Below, in pieces: positions 21,904 through 34,600 of a stretch of 64,000 bases of DNA. The DNA lies in the NCBI GenBank assembly GCA_039519185.1, contig CM076846.1, positions 184,435,068 to 184,499,067 on the forward strand, in the 5' to 3' direction. The notes beneath the pieces are model-generated. The model made no database searches and was not told the origin of the DNA. It was given only the letters and a program-made list of their open reading frames with translations. The stretch comes from Astragalus membranaceus (Eukaryota > Streptophyta > Magnoliopsida > Fabales > Fabaceae). Position 1 is the first letter of the stretch; each line of letters starts with the position of its first letter. Position numbers and translations under genes: made by a program.

Positions 21904-24900
21904 TTTTTTTTAACTCAAAATAACTAATGCATTTCATTCAAAATAGTAGCAACAATACATGCTGGAACATCAAAAAGCGTCTGAGAAGGGCCAGAGGACA
22001 AGGCTACCCCTGCTAAGGAATGAGCGACCTTGTTTGCCGATCTCCTAGAGAACTCCACATGAGAGTTTACATCAAAAAAATTAAGAGCCTCCCTACAATA
22101 ATGTAAAATACATCCATAATCAGAAACAATTGTGGGGGCGTTATTAAAGTCGTCAACCACAACCTTGGCATCCATTTCAAAAACAACATTCCGATAGTGA
22201 AGTTCCCGCACCCAATCAATAGCAAGAAGAAGACCCAGAGCCTCGCCTTTATAGACCTCCAGTAGCGGCGCGAAAGAGTGCATTTTTGCTGCCAAAAATT
22301 CCCCCTTATCATTCCGCAAGCACATCCCAAAGCCCATCTTGTTACCGTTCGAGTCAAAGGCCGCATCCACATTACACTTAACAAAATTAGCGGGAGGTTT
22401 CGACCAAGGGCCTGCACTTCTATCGACCAAATGCTCCTGCTGCGCAGAGGCTGCAGTGCTCTCGGTTCTATGCTGCTGCTGTGAAGGCAAAGCGCAGGCC
22501 GATAGCCAGTCATCAAGAAGATGTGCTCCATTACGCACAATTGTTGCTGCGGAGTCGCGAGAATTATTCCAAACAAAATTATTCCTACTGGTCCAAATAC
22601 TCCACAAGTTAACGGCCCACACCGCACGAATATCCCCCTGAAGCTGCTGTAAGATCGAAAAGAACCAACTATGAAACGAATCAGCGATCACAGCTTCGCG
22701 CGAAAGAAGTTGAGCGCAGCCCGTTGCTGTCCAAACCGCACCTGCAGTAGCGCATTCAGCAAATAGATGCAAGTCCGTTTCGTCAAAATTGCCGCAAAAA
22801 GGACACACATGAGGAACATCTATTCCACGCCGACGAAGCACATCGCGAGTTGGAATACAACTCCGAGCCAATCTCCAAAGAAAATTTCTAACTTTTGGGG
22901 GGACCTTGAGATTCCAAAGCAATGCCCAATTACCATCAATCAAGTTTCCATTATAATAACTTGAAGTGTTTTCAATCAGTCTATAGGCACTCCGCACAGA
23001 ATAGCTACCACTCCGCTCGCTCTTCCAGTGAAGTGCATCGTTAATAACACATGGGAACAAAGGGGTAGACAAAACCGCCTCACTAGACGGGCCATCCAAG
23101 AGAAATCGAACCAACGGTTCGTTCCACGACTTCCGATCATGCTTAATTAAGTAGTCCACACGGAGAAGGGGATTAAAAGTACCATGAACTCTTGGCCGAA
23201 TTTCAGTAGGGGTTTTTGTCCATTGATCCTCAAACAATCGAATCGAAGTACCATTCCCAATACTCCACATAGACCCTTGCCGTAACATATCTTGGGAGGT
23301 TAAAAGGCTATTCCAAACAAAGCTACCGCTAGAGCGTTTGTTCGCATGCAAAAAATCACCATGTGGAAAGTATTTAGCTTTATACAGACGAGAGACCAAC
23401 AACTCCGGTTGGTGTTGAAGCCTCCAAGCTTGTTTCCCCAAGAGGGCCAAATTAAAAGATTTAAGCTTCCGGAATCCCATACCACCATGCTTTTTAGGCA
23501 CACAGAGCTTCTCCCAAGCCATCCAGCGGATCCCCCTAGTTGTTCCGCCATTACCACCCCACCAAAACCCATTTAGCATGCGCTCAATTTCCGCTATAAG
23601 AGATGCAGGGATTGAAAAGAGACTCATGAAATATGTCGGGATAGACTGAAGAACCGACTTAATCATAATTTCCTTTCCGGCTTAAGACAGCATTCTGCCA
23701 CTCCATGAGTTGATTTTCTTCCATATCCGATCCTTAATGAACTTAAAGAGGGCTTTCTTACTCCTTCCTACCATAGACGGAAGGCCCGGATATTGACCGA
23801 TGCCAAGACATACCTGAACCCCAAGATGAGCAGCAATGACATCTTTGGTGACTTGAGGAACGTTCCTACTAAAGAAAATTTCTGATTTTTGGAAATTGAC
23901 TTGTTGACCCGAAGCCTTCTCATAAGTGTCCAAGACTTGTTGGATCCGGGTGGCTTCACGCAAGGAAGCTCTAAAAAAGAGAAAACAATCATCTGCAAAC
24001 AAAAGGTGAGATATTAAAGGTGCCCCCCTACAAATAGAGACCCCGTGGATATCACCAGATGCAATGGACTTGTGTAATAAAGCTGTCAAACCTTCAGAGC
24101 ACAGAATGAATAGGTACGGCGAGAGAGGGTCCCCTTGTCGAATGCCTCTCCCTGGATTGATTGGCCCTGCACGATCCTGATTAACAATGACAGATAAGGA
24201 CACAGATTCAATGCACATACGCATCCATCGAATCCAAATATCATTAAATCCCAGACGGGTCATAATAGCATAAAGATAACCCCAGTCAACTCTATCATAG
24301 GCCTTGCTCATGTCTATTTTCAACGCAATCTCCCCAATATTTCCTTTACGCTTATTCTTGAGATAATGTATAATTTCAAAAGCGATCATTGCATTATCAA
24401 GAATAGAGCGACCAGCCACAAAGCAGATTGCTCAGTTGATATACACTTAGATAACACAGTTTTAAGGCGATTGGCAAGTACCTTAGAAATGATTTTGTAG
24501 AGGACATTACATAGAGCTATGGGCCGCCAGTCCGCCATGGAGGCAGGATTATCCTTCTTCGGTATGAGAGCTATGTTTGTATCATTCAACTCATGGGGAA
24601 ACTCGCCTCTCTCAAGCCAGCGAATGCACGAATTAAAAATATCATCACCGTAGACATCCCAGTAGCGCTTGAAAAAAGCCGGATTGAACCCATCCGGGCC
24701 CGGGGCCTTGTCATTATCCATAGCCATAAGTGCTTCACGGAATTCCTCTTTCTCAAAAGCGCTAGTCAGCCGGTCGTTATCATCCTGGGAAATTCGAGGG
24801 TCCAGCGCTCTAACCACTGGCTCATAATCACCCACCTTGCTTGTGAAGAGGTCATGAAAATAGTCCACTATGACACAGCGGAGTGCTGCTGGTCTAGTAG

Positions 24901-24965
24901 CGATAGAACCATCCCCACGCTCCAACCCATCGATTCTTTTCTTCTTTTGCCTAGTGGTAGCACTG
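21904..24965 (-). mobile_element. 5'-truncated L1-type LINE
   Basis: Minus-strand non-LTR retrotransposon. The 12-bp direct repeat ATATATTTTCTT lies at 21892-21903 and 24966-24977, and an A-rich tail sits at 21904-21911 on the minus strand. Reverse transcriptase, the zf-RVT zinc-binding segment and RNase H are recognisable. The endonuclease and ORF1 are missing, as usual when reverse transcription of a LINE stops early. The copy is dead. Confidence 0.93.
21924..24925 (-). pseudogene. LINE ORF2 remnant (RT, zinc-binding, RNase H)
   Basis: Three consecutive open stretches on the minus strand. 24925-24420 carries the start of RT ([27 protein letters not shown]). 24419-23682 carries KIDMSKAYDRVDW, GIRQGDPLSPYLF and the catalytic FADD (about 23988-23999). 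23666-21924 carries the zinc-binding segment (CPFCG...ETDLHLFAEC) and an RNase H domain (NVDAAF, KGEALG, EMDAK). A one-base deletion near 24421 shifts the frame between the first two, and a TAA near 23681 separates the second from the third. The family's ORF2 is normally about 1200-1300 aa, so roughly the first third is absent. No function is expected. Confidence 0.92.
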
Positions 24966-24977
24966 ATATATTTTCTT

Positions 24978-25433
24978 AGTATTAGTATTACTTACTTTTC
25001 TTAGAAAAACTAATTAAAAAATTATGTATTTTTAAATATCATCTTCTTTTACTGAAGCTTATTTTTTTAAATGATTTATATAATAAATAATGGAAAGAGT
25101 AATATTTTTATATACTTTTGCATGTGCATACACACGTAAAATAACAATTTTTAAAAAATATTATGAGAAATAAAATAAAAAATAAATATTTTTATAAATT
25201 TATACAATAAATATATATATATTTCCTACATGTTTACAAATTAAACATAAATTTTTTTATTATTTAATACCATATGCGAACTTTAGCAACCGGAAGCCTG
25301 GTACGTGGTTTGGCCTTTATTGGGCCAGCTAAAAATCTCGATTTTTAAAATCACCTAAAAATTTATAGGCCAAAACCCTATACTTTTTCAGATAGATCGT
25401 TTTGCTAGCTCTAAAAGTACCATTGCTAGTAGA
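24978..25433. other. Intergenic AT-rich DNA between the LINE and copia-A
   Basis: Mostly A/T runs. Nothing recognisable apart from the two flanking insertions. Confidence 0.4.
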
Positions 25434-25438
25434 GTAAA

Positions 25439-25962
25439 TGTTAATCCGAGTAGGTTCACAGGAAAGAGAGGTGGGTCACAATGGACACTCTTAAGTACCA
25501 AGTCTTTCCTAGTCAAAACTTTCCCCAAACCACACTGGTTTCAAGAACAAGCCGAAGAGATTACTGGGATGAGTCGCGGACAAGGTCGCTCTCTTTAAGA
25601 CGTTTCGCGGCACTGCTCCAAGGTGCAAGCATGCTATCAACCACGACGTCCTCAGGATAAAACAGCCCAGTCGAAACTGCTACGAAAGTTCACTGCACCG
25701 AGAAAATTCGCTCTAAGATATACACCCTCAATATGGTTATGAAAAACCACTCTTTAGAAACTATGCTTGGAAATGCTTCAAGCTTTCTAGAGAAGAAAGA
25801 AATTTAGGGAGAAGAGAGAAAACTTGAGGAATGATTTATCGTCAAGTGGTGTAAGAAATAAGTGAGGAGGAGCCTCCCTTTTATAGGCTTTTTATACTAT
25901 AGAAGTGTTTAGTCTACTCAATGTGGGACTTTTTCCAATTCACACTTAACAAAGTTTCAACA
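25439..25962 (-). repeat. 3' LTR of copia-A (524 bp)
   Basis: Starts TGTTAATCC and ends GTTTCAACA on the plus strand. The polypurine tract adjoins it at 25963. Confidence 0.92.
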
Positions 25963-26546
25963 ATCCCCCACTTGAATTTAAAAAGGAGTTTCAGAAGTAG
26001 CGTCAAATGCTTCCATAAGGTTGTGCATAAATAGAGGTGTCTTACGACATGAACCTTTGCATAGCGGTTAAGATTTAGATTCAACAAGAGTGACTCGTAG
26101 TCTTGAACTCTATCTCTAATCATCAAAACCACACACAACCTTTTCCATGGGTGTATTCTTATAAGCTCGTGCTTTTATGACCCTGCACGTCTATCCCAGT
26201 TTAGTGAACGCTCTAGGAATCCTGCCAACGATTTCATAGGAAGCGGCCCCACTTCCACATTCACAAAGGTGAGTCTATCAAGAGTACTCCTGTAGCTAGG
26301 TACTCCACTCCACATAGAGTATAGATCTCGTTAAGAGTTTCTATTACCTCAACCTTACGTCGCTCCAGGAATCATGCTTCTTTACTTATAATAACATGTT
26401 CATCTCGTATCACTTCACAACTTGTTATTACCCATTGAACCTAATTCTTGGGATCTCTTGTCTTTTAGGTCGGGTTACCATCGTGAGTGACTCATGATTC
26501 TAAAGGCAGTAATCCTATCCTTTGAGATGTATTTTGGACTTTCTCC
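25963..26546. other. Untranslated 3' region of copia-A
   Basis: About 580 bp between the RNase H end and the 3' LTR. No open frame is recognisable. It ends with the polypurine tract beside the LTR. Confidence 0.6.
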
Positions 26547-29500
26547 CTATATAGCTAATCCTTTCGTCAAAAGATCAGCTAAGTTCTGATCAGTGCGTAC
26601 ATGATCCACTCTCATAGCTCCTTTTGAGAGACATTCTCTCGCAGTGCTGTGCTTACGACGTATTTGTCGTCTTTTACCGTTGAAATAACGGTTCTCTATT
26701 TTTGCAATAGCTGCGGTACTATCGCAGTGGATCAACACAGCTGGCATCGGTTTTTCCCATAAAGGGATCTCTGTTGGTAAGCATCTCAACCAGCTAGCTT
26801 CTTCACTAGCGGTTGCCAATGCTATCATTTCAGACTCCATAGTAGACTGAGCTAATATGGTCTGTTTCTTAGATTTCCAAGAGACAGCACCACCAGCTAT
26901 ACTAAATATATAGCCACTAGTTGCTTTGGAATCATCTGATAGAGTATTCCAATCTGCATCACTGTATCCTTCAAGTACAGCAGGAAATCTCTGATAATGC
27001 AGCCCGAGATTCATGGTCCTTTTAAGGTATCTCACGACTCTCTCGATAGCGTGCCAATGCTCTATGCTAGGTTGACTAGTAAACCTGCAAAGCAATCCCA
27101 CAACATAGGCAATGTCGGGTCTAGTACAATCAGTGGCATACCTTAGGCTGCCAATGATGCTCACATATTCCGTTTGTCTAACACTGTCACCAGTGTTCTT
27201 AAAAAGTTTGACACTCGAATCATAAGGTGTACAAGCAGGTTTACAATCAAAATAATTGTATTTCTTTAAGATCTTCTCAATATAATGAGATTGATCCAAG
27301 GAAATTCTTTTTTCCAACCTAGTGATCTTAATACCAAGTATTACACTTGCTTCTCCAAGGTCTTTCATATCAAAGTTGTTGCACAACAGTGATTTCACTT
27401 TATTTACGGCATGAATGTTTGATCCAAATATGAGTAAGTCGTCTACATAGAGACATATGATTGTGCAAATGTCATTTTCGGTTTTTGTAATAAATGCATT
27501 TGTCACTTTCATTCACTTTAAACCCATTCGATATTATCAAATTATCAAAATTCTCATGCCATTGTTTAGGAGCTTGTTTGAGACCGTACAAAGACTTATC
27601 CAACTTACAGACCTTGTGTTCTTGCCCGTGAATTACAAAACCTTCAGGTTGCTCCATATAGATTTCTTCTTCCAATTCACCATTTAAAAAAGCAGTTTTG
27701 ACATCCATTTGGTGTACTATCAAATTGTAAATAGCGGCCAACGAAATTAGTACCCTTATGGATGTAATTCTAGTAACTGGTGAATATGTGTCAAAGAAAT
27801 CTATATTCTCTCTTTGTCTAAAACCTTTGGCTACAAGACGAGCCTTGTATTTATCAACAGTGCCATCGGGTTTTAGTTTCTTTTTCAAAATCCATTTACA
27901 TCCAATTGGTTTGCAACCAGGAGGCAAGTCCACTAAGTGCCATGTCTTGTTAGACTCAAGAGAATCCATCTCGTCATTGATGGCTTCTTGCCACAAATCG
28001 GCATCCAAAGAAGACAATGCTTCCTGAATGCTAGTTGGATCCTCTTCTAACGTATAGACCATATAATCGGGTCCATAGTCCTTAGCAACACGTGCTCTCT
28101 TACCTCTTCGAGGTTCTATTTCCCTTTGTTCGTTGTTTTCAACGTTCCTAGGCACAGAGACTTGACTAGTTCCGGTGCCTCCACTATTTTTAGATTTAAA
28201 AGGGAATTCGTTTTCATAAAAGTCAACATCATTTGACTCTATGATCACCTTAGCTTTAAGGTCATAAAACCTGTAAGCTTTACTGTTTACTGTATACCCA
28301 ATGAATACACATTCATAGGCTCTGCTGGCGAGTTTAACTCTTTTTGGGTCTGGAATCCTGACATAAGCCAAGCAACCCCAGATTTGAAAATAAGACACAT
28401 TAGGCAGTCTTTTCTTTATGATTTCATAAGGAGAAATTTTGCTTTTAGACTTTGGAAGTCTATTCAGGACATAACATACGGTTAACAAAATTTCCCCCCA
28501 CCAGTGAGATGCAGCACCAGAATAAAGCATAATAGCAACTACCAATTCGGTAAAAGTTCTATTCTTTCTTTCTGCTTTACCATTCATTTCGGGAGAATAT
28601 GGTGCAGTCGTTTCATGTATGATTCCATTTGATTTATAAAAATCATTAAATAATTGGGAATCATACTCAGTTCCTCTATCACTTCGAAAACACTTTACCT
28701 TTTTTTCAAATTGATTTTCAAATTCTGTTACAAAATTTTTGAACATGTCGGGCGCTTCACTTTTATTTTTCATAAGGTATACAAAAGTGTAGTCTGAACA
28801 ATCGTCAATAAAAGTGCTAAAATAATGTTTACCATTTCTGGTTAACGTTCCGTCTAATTCTCATATATCTGAATGAATTAGATCCAAGGCTTCAGATTCT
28901 TTCGTTACTGATTTATGCGATGTTTTCGTAATTTTTGCTTGACTACAAAATTCGCATTTTTGAAAATCATTTAAGGATAACTTAGGGATTAATCCTAAGT
29001 TGCTCATATTAGAAATAATGCGTTTATTAACATGACAAAAATGAGCATGCCAAATATTACAATCATACAACATATAAGCAAAAGGAGAAGTTTTATTCAT
29101 TTCAACATTCAGTTTGAACATGCCATCAGTGGCGTACCCTTTCCCAACAAAAATACTATTTTTAGTCAAAGTATATAAATCCCCCCAATAGTCTGAGTGA
29201 ACCCTGCCTTATTCAGAAGGAAACCAGAAACTAGATTCTTCCTTATCTCTGGAGTGTGCTTCACATCTTTCAGGATCAGAATCTTTCCAGAAGTGAATTT
29301 CAGTTTCACATCTCCAGTACCAGCAACAATAGTGGTGTGAGCATCGCCCAGCAGCACTTTCTTATCATGAGCAGCCGTGTATGTTTTGAACATAGTACGG
29401 TCATTGCACACATGGATAGATGATCCAGTATCCAACCACCATCCTTCAGATCCACCAACAAGGTTGATTTCAGAAATCATAGCAGTAAAATGCTCTTCAG

Positions 29501-30411
29501 TCAGGTTAGCCTGCGGAGCAGGATTAGGCCTGTTCCTACACTTGCGTGCCATATGACCTGTTCTCCCACAGTTGTAACAAGTAAATGGAGGAGCAGTATC
29601 ATTCTTAGATTGTGGAGGTCGTTGAGGCTGAGGATTTGGGGACTTTGGTGGGTTCCCATTCTTGTTGCGGTTTCTTTGAATCTGATTACGGTTCTGATTC
29701 TTGAAAGGTTTGCCAGTTGGCTTCAGAACCGATCCTGTTTTCTTGTTGTTTGAAACATACAAGACTTCATATTTCTGATCTTCTTTCCGAGATTCCTCCT
29801 CAATTCAGAGTCGGGTGATCAGACTTTCTAGAGAAAATCCTTGGTTGGTTTTGTGCCTGAGAGAATTTTTGAAATCCTTCCAAGCAGGAGGAAGCTTGTC
29901 AATAATAACAGCTACTTGAAATTGTTCATCTAAGGCCATGCCTTCAGATATAATTTCATGGGCTATTTTCTGAATCTCATGTGACCGAGTCTCTACAGAT
30001 TTTTCATCTGACATCTTGTAATTGAGGTAGTGACTCACAACATATTTTTTAGCACCGGCTTCCTCAGTATCATATTTCTTTTTCAGAGCATTCCATACAT
30101 CCCTGGCAGACCTACAAGTGTTGTAATAATCATAAAGATCATCAGCAAGTCCGTTAAGAATAAAATTCTTACAGAGATAGTCATGCTCATTCCATAGGAG
30201 TATTTCTTTTGTAGTTTTCGCTTGTTCATCCGGTTCAGCGGTTTCATCCACCACTGGAATCTCATCAGTCAAAACATTGGCAACCTTTTTTCACAGTCAA
30301 GAAGAAAAGCATCTTTTGTTGCCAACGTTTGAAGTGAGCTCCCTCAAACCGGAATGGTTTGTTGAAGTCAGAGGCAGTGGAACCAGCACCAGTAATTTCT
30401 TCGGTTGTCAT
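26547..30411 (-). pseudogene. Broken copia-A gag-pol polyprotein
   Basis: The reading frame begins at an ATG at 30411. In order: gag (with HFKRWQQKM near the start), zinc knuckle [14 protein letters not shown] (about 29580), protease DTGSS (about 29430), GAG-pre-integrase (WHAHFCHVN, CEFCSQAK), integrase (RSDRGTEY, MNGKAERKNRT), reverse transcriptase (HQMDVKTAFLNGELEEEIYM, YVDDLLIFG) and RNase H (ending LADLLTKG). At least five lesions break it: a frameshift near 30288, TGA at about 29805-29807, a frameshift near 29190, TGA at about 28861, and a frameshift near 27490. Each piece stays clearly alignable to the family. No product is expected. Confidence 0.92.
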
Positions 30412-30436
30412 AGTTGAATTAGAAACGTCTTAAAAA

Positions 30437-31031
30437 TGTTAATCCGAGTAGGTTCCCAGGAAAGAGAGGTGGATCACAATGGACACTCTTAAGTACCAAG
30501 TCTTTCCTAGCCAGAACTTTCCCCAAACCACACTGGTTTCAAGAACAAGCCGAAGAGATTACTGGGATGAGTCGCAGACTAGGTCACTCTCTTAAAGACG
30601 TTTCGTGGCATTGCTCCAAGGTGCAAGCAGGCTATCAACCACGACGTCCCCAGGATAAAACAGCCCTGTTGAAACTGCTACGAAAGTTCACTACACCGTG
30701 AAAATTCACTCTAAGATATACACCCTCAATATGGTTATGAAAAACCACTCTTTAGAAACTAAGCTTGGAAATGCTTCAAGCTTTCTAGAGAAGAAAGAAA
30801 TTTTGGTTATGAAAACCACTCTTTAGAAGCTAAGCTTGGAAATGCTTCAAGCTTTCTAGAGAAGAAAGAAATTTAGGGAGAAGAGAGAAAACTTGAGGAA
30901 TGATTTATCGTCAAGTGGTGTAAGAAATAAGTGAGGAGGAGTCTCCCTTTTATAGACATTTTACACTATAGAAGTGTTTAGTCTACCCAATGTGGGACTT
31001 TTTCCAATTCACACTTAACAAAGTTTCAACA
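30437..31031 (-). repeat. 5' LTR of copia-A (595 bp)
   Basis: Matches 25439-25962 apart from many substitutions and an extra about 71 bp: the segment GGTTATGAAAAACCACTC...TTCTAGAGAAGAAAGAAAT is present twice (about 30731-30871). Confidence 0.92.
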
Positions 31032-31415
31032 GTACAAAAGCGAAGGTAGTTGTCACGTTATGCTAAAGTGTGAGTCTTATCCCCTTGAGCTTTCTCTTCG
31101 TGATCCAACCCTCAAAAATTGGAGAATAATGTCACAAGGATCACAATGGGGACAAATTAAACAAGGGCTAAGTGTAAATACACTTGATGAATACTCAAAT
31201 CTAAATCGTGTCTTGAACCAAGAGATGCTTATATACAAGAAATGTCTTGCTCGAGTGTCCATCAAGTACACCATGAGGTTTGGCATGCCATAGAGTTGAT
31301 CTCCCATCCACTAGCAAAACCACTTGATACGTTTAATTTGAAAAGGAATGGAGAATGATAACATTTGGTTCCACCTGCATGTCTAGTTGCGATAGTTTGG
31401 GTCGACAACAAGATA
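31032..31415 (+). other. Short gap between two copia elements with one open frame of unknown nature
   Basis: An open frame at 31060-31293 (77 codons, CESYPLELSLRDPTLKNWR near the start, then SQWGQIKQGLS) is open upstream to the copia-A border. I do not recognise it. It could be a piece of a gene or older repeat that both copia elements interrupted, or chance. Confidence 0.2.
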
Positions 31416-31420
31416 CCATG

Positions 31421-31640
31421 TGTTGTAATTGAAAGATTCTAACTGTATTGATCAATGAATGATTTACACTATATACTGCTGCATATTCACAAAGAGTTGA
31501 ATAGCTAGCATCAGAAATCAGAAGCAAAGATAAAGACAAGCAGGGCCACTGCACAAGCAGATGGGCCAATACAGAAAATAAAGGGCCAGGCCCAAAACAT
31601 GGCTAAACACACCCACTATATTACTAAGACAGCACCAACA
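31421..31640 (-). repeat. 3' LTR of copia-B (220 bp)
   Basis: Lies after the polyprotein stop; the polypurine tract is at 31641-31653. Confidence 0.95.
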
Positions 31641-31683
31641 TATCCTCCCTCAAACTTAGCTACGACCAGTAGCACATTCTGCA

Positions 31684-34600
31684 TCAAAGCTGAGTTTGAT
31701 CCCTGCTGCATATGCCAATTAATCTTCTTAATTTCTGGAAACTTTCTGCCTTCAAGGGCTTGGTCATGATATCTGCTAACTGATCTTGAGTGCAGCAATG
31801 GATCAGTTCTATTACCTCATTCTTACTCAAATCTCTAAGAAAATGAAAACGCACATCTATGTGCTTACTCCTACCATGGAGAGTAGGGTTCTTTGACAGC
31901 TTTATAGTGGAACTGTTATCACATAGGATTACAGTTTTACCTCTTTGTGTGTGACCAATTCTCTTCATAATTCTTCTCAGCCAAATGGCTTGACATGCAC
32001 ACAAGGTAGCTGCTACGAATTCAGCCTCTGTGGTTGACAATGTTACAATCGGTTGCTTCTTAGAAGCCCAAGCAACGGCAGCATTTCCAAGCAGGAAAAT
32101 GTATCCAGAAGTACTCCTTCGATCATCTAGGTCACCTGCATAATCACTATCCGTGTAACATGACAGTTCATTCAAATCAGGCTTGCTGTACATGATTCCC
32201 AAGTTGGTGGTACCCTTGAGATATCTCAAGATTCTTTTGGCAGCTTGCATATGTAACTCAGTTGGTTTTTCCATAAATCTGCTGATTAAGCCAACAGAGT
32301 ATACTATATCTGGTCTCGTGGCTGTGGCATACATCAAACTTCCTACAATTTGCTTGTAGTAAGTTGCATCTACCCTAGTTCCTTCTCCTTGCTTTGAGAG
32401 TTTGAAACCAGGCACCATTGGAACTCCAACAGATTTGCAATTGCTCATGCCAAACCTTTCTAGTATCTCACCGACATACTTGCTTTGATTTATGAAGATT
32501 CCTTGTGATCCTTGGATGACTTCAACACCCAGAAAGTAACTCATTTTGCCTAAGTCTGTCATGGCAAATTCTTGCATCATTGAACTTTTGAATTCTTTCA
32601 TTAAATCAAGAGAATTTCCTGTGTAGATGAGATCATCCACATACAAACTAACCACCAATAGTTTGTCCTTCATGCTACCTTTCACATACAGTGTGTGCTC
32701 AGATTCACAGCTTTCAAATCCCTTCTTAAGGAAATATGCATCAATCCTACTGTACCAGGCACGAGGGGCCTGCTTGAGGCCATAAAGTGCTCTCTTAAGC
32801 TTGTAAACTTTGTCTCTGGCCTCCCTGAGTTGATATCCTTGTGGCTGCTCCACATAAACATCTTCTACAATTTCACCATGTAAGAAGGCACTCTTCACAT
32901 CTAGTTGAAATACATGCCATCCCTCTGTTGCAGCAGTGGCAAGAAGTGTTCTTATCGTATCCCATCTAGCTACTGGAGCATAGACTTCAGTGTAGTCAAT
33001 CCCATACTCTTGAGAGTAACCCTTTGCCACTAGTCTGGCTTTGTATTTATCAATCTCTCCCTTCTCATTGTATTTTGTTTTGAATATCCATTTCACTCCA
33101 ATTACTTTAGCACCAGCAGGTAAACTGACCAGCTCCCAAGTATCATTTCTCTTGATTGACTCCATCTCTTGGTTCATAGCTTCCCTCCATTTCTTATCCT
33201 TCACAGCATCCTCAAACCTTTTGGGATCCTCAGATTCAGTGAACACAGCAAACACTTGTTCTTCATCACTGTCTTCAACATTAAAGGATGTGTCATACTC
33301 ATTCAAGTATGCAGGAGGTCTTCTGATCCTCCCTTGATCTGGTATCACTGTTCTTTCATTATTGTCATCATCACTGTCACTACTCTGATTACAAGCTTCA
33401 GCAGAATTATTTCCACTAGTACTAGGGTCACTGACACCAGTGATTTTCTCATGAGTTTCTGTCTCTTTAGTTTCTTCTGTGTCGTCTTCTACATCCAGAT
33501 CACTCATCTTTTCTTTTCCCTTCCAATTCCATTTTTCTTCTTCATTGAAAGCAACATCTCTGCTTATTATTATTTTCTGGGTGACAGGATTATATAACCT
33601 GTAAGCTTTAGACATCTCACTGATGCCAAACAGCACACACTTGGTGCTTCTATCATCAAGCTTTCTTCTGTTAGCTTCAGGTATATGAGCAAAGGCTATG
33701 CATCCAAAGGTTCTAAGAAATTTGACTGAAGGCTTTTTCCCACTCCAGGATTCTTGTGGGGTCATATCCTTCACAGCAATAGTTGGTGATCTGTTTTGAA
33801 GGAATATACTCCAATTGACAGCCTCAGGCCAAAATTCTTTAGGAACTTCCCTGTCACTGAGCATGCTTCTGACCATGTTCAGAGTGGTTCTGTTCTTTCT
33901 CTCAGAGACACCATTCTGTTGAGGGCTATAGGCAGTGGTCAGTTGTCTTTTTATACCATGTTCTTCACAAAACTCCTTGAATTCAGTAGACATATACTCT
34001 CCTCCTCTGTCAGTTCTGAGACATGCCAGTTTCTCTCCACATTCCATTTCAACAGTAGCTTTAAACCTTTTGAAAGTTTCAAGGGCTTCTGATTTGGCTG
34101 ATAAGAAATAAACCCATGTCTTTCTAGACATGTCATCAATGAATGTGATGAAGTACTTCTTGTTACTATTTGATTCAGGAGTTAGGGGGCCACATATATC
34201 AGAGTGTACGAGTTCAAGCCTTCTTGTGGCTCTCCATGAGGTGCCTTTTGGAAAGCTTTCTCTGTGTTGCTTGCCTAGCATGCAACTGTCACACACCTTG
34301 CTATTTTCATCCAACATGGGCAAGTCCTTCACCATTTCCCTTTGTGCCAGCAATTTTAAGCCAGACATGCCAAGATGTCCATACCTGCAGTGCCGCAGTC
34401 TTGCAATGTCTTGGCATTCAGCCTTGTAGCATTCTGCCTGTATCATAGCAACAGATACAGGGAAAACTCGTTTTCCAGTCATTTTTGAATGCATTATCAA
34501 TCCTCTTTTCTTATGATGAACTTCACAAACATTCTTTTCAAAGTAAATTCCTAATCCCTTCTCTTGCAACTGCCCTATACTCAACAAGTTACTAGATAGT

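Larger units (their letters stand above)
25439..31031 (-). mobile_element. Decayed Ty1/copia retrotransposon (copia-A)
   Basis: Direct repeats 25439-25962 and 30437-31031 both run TGTTAATCCGAG...GTTTCAACA. The polyprotein is on the minus strand, so 30437-31031 is the 5' LTR. The flanks GTAAA and GTACA are probably a target duplication with one mutation. The minus-strand polypurine tract AAGTGGGGGAT lies at 25963-25974. The leader between the 5' LTR and the gag start is only 25 nt with no obvious tRNA primer site. The LTRs differ by roughly 5% by eye, plus a 71-bp tandem duplication in the 5' LTR, so this is older than the other LTR elements here. Confidence 0.92.

Noticed and set aside
22067..24979. 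Plus-strand and alternative minus-strand frames over the LINE
   Set aside because: Shadows of the reverse transcriptase and RNase H coding frames.
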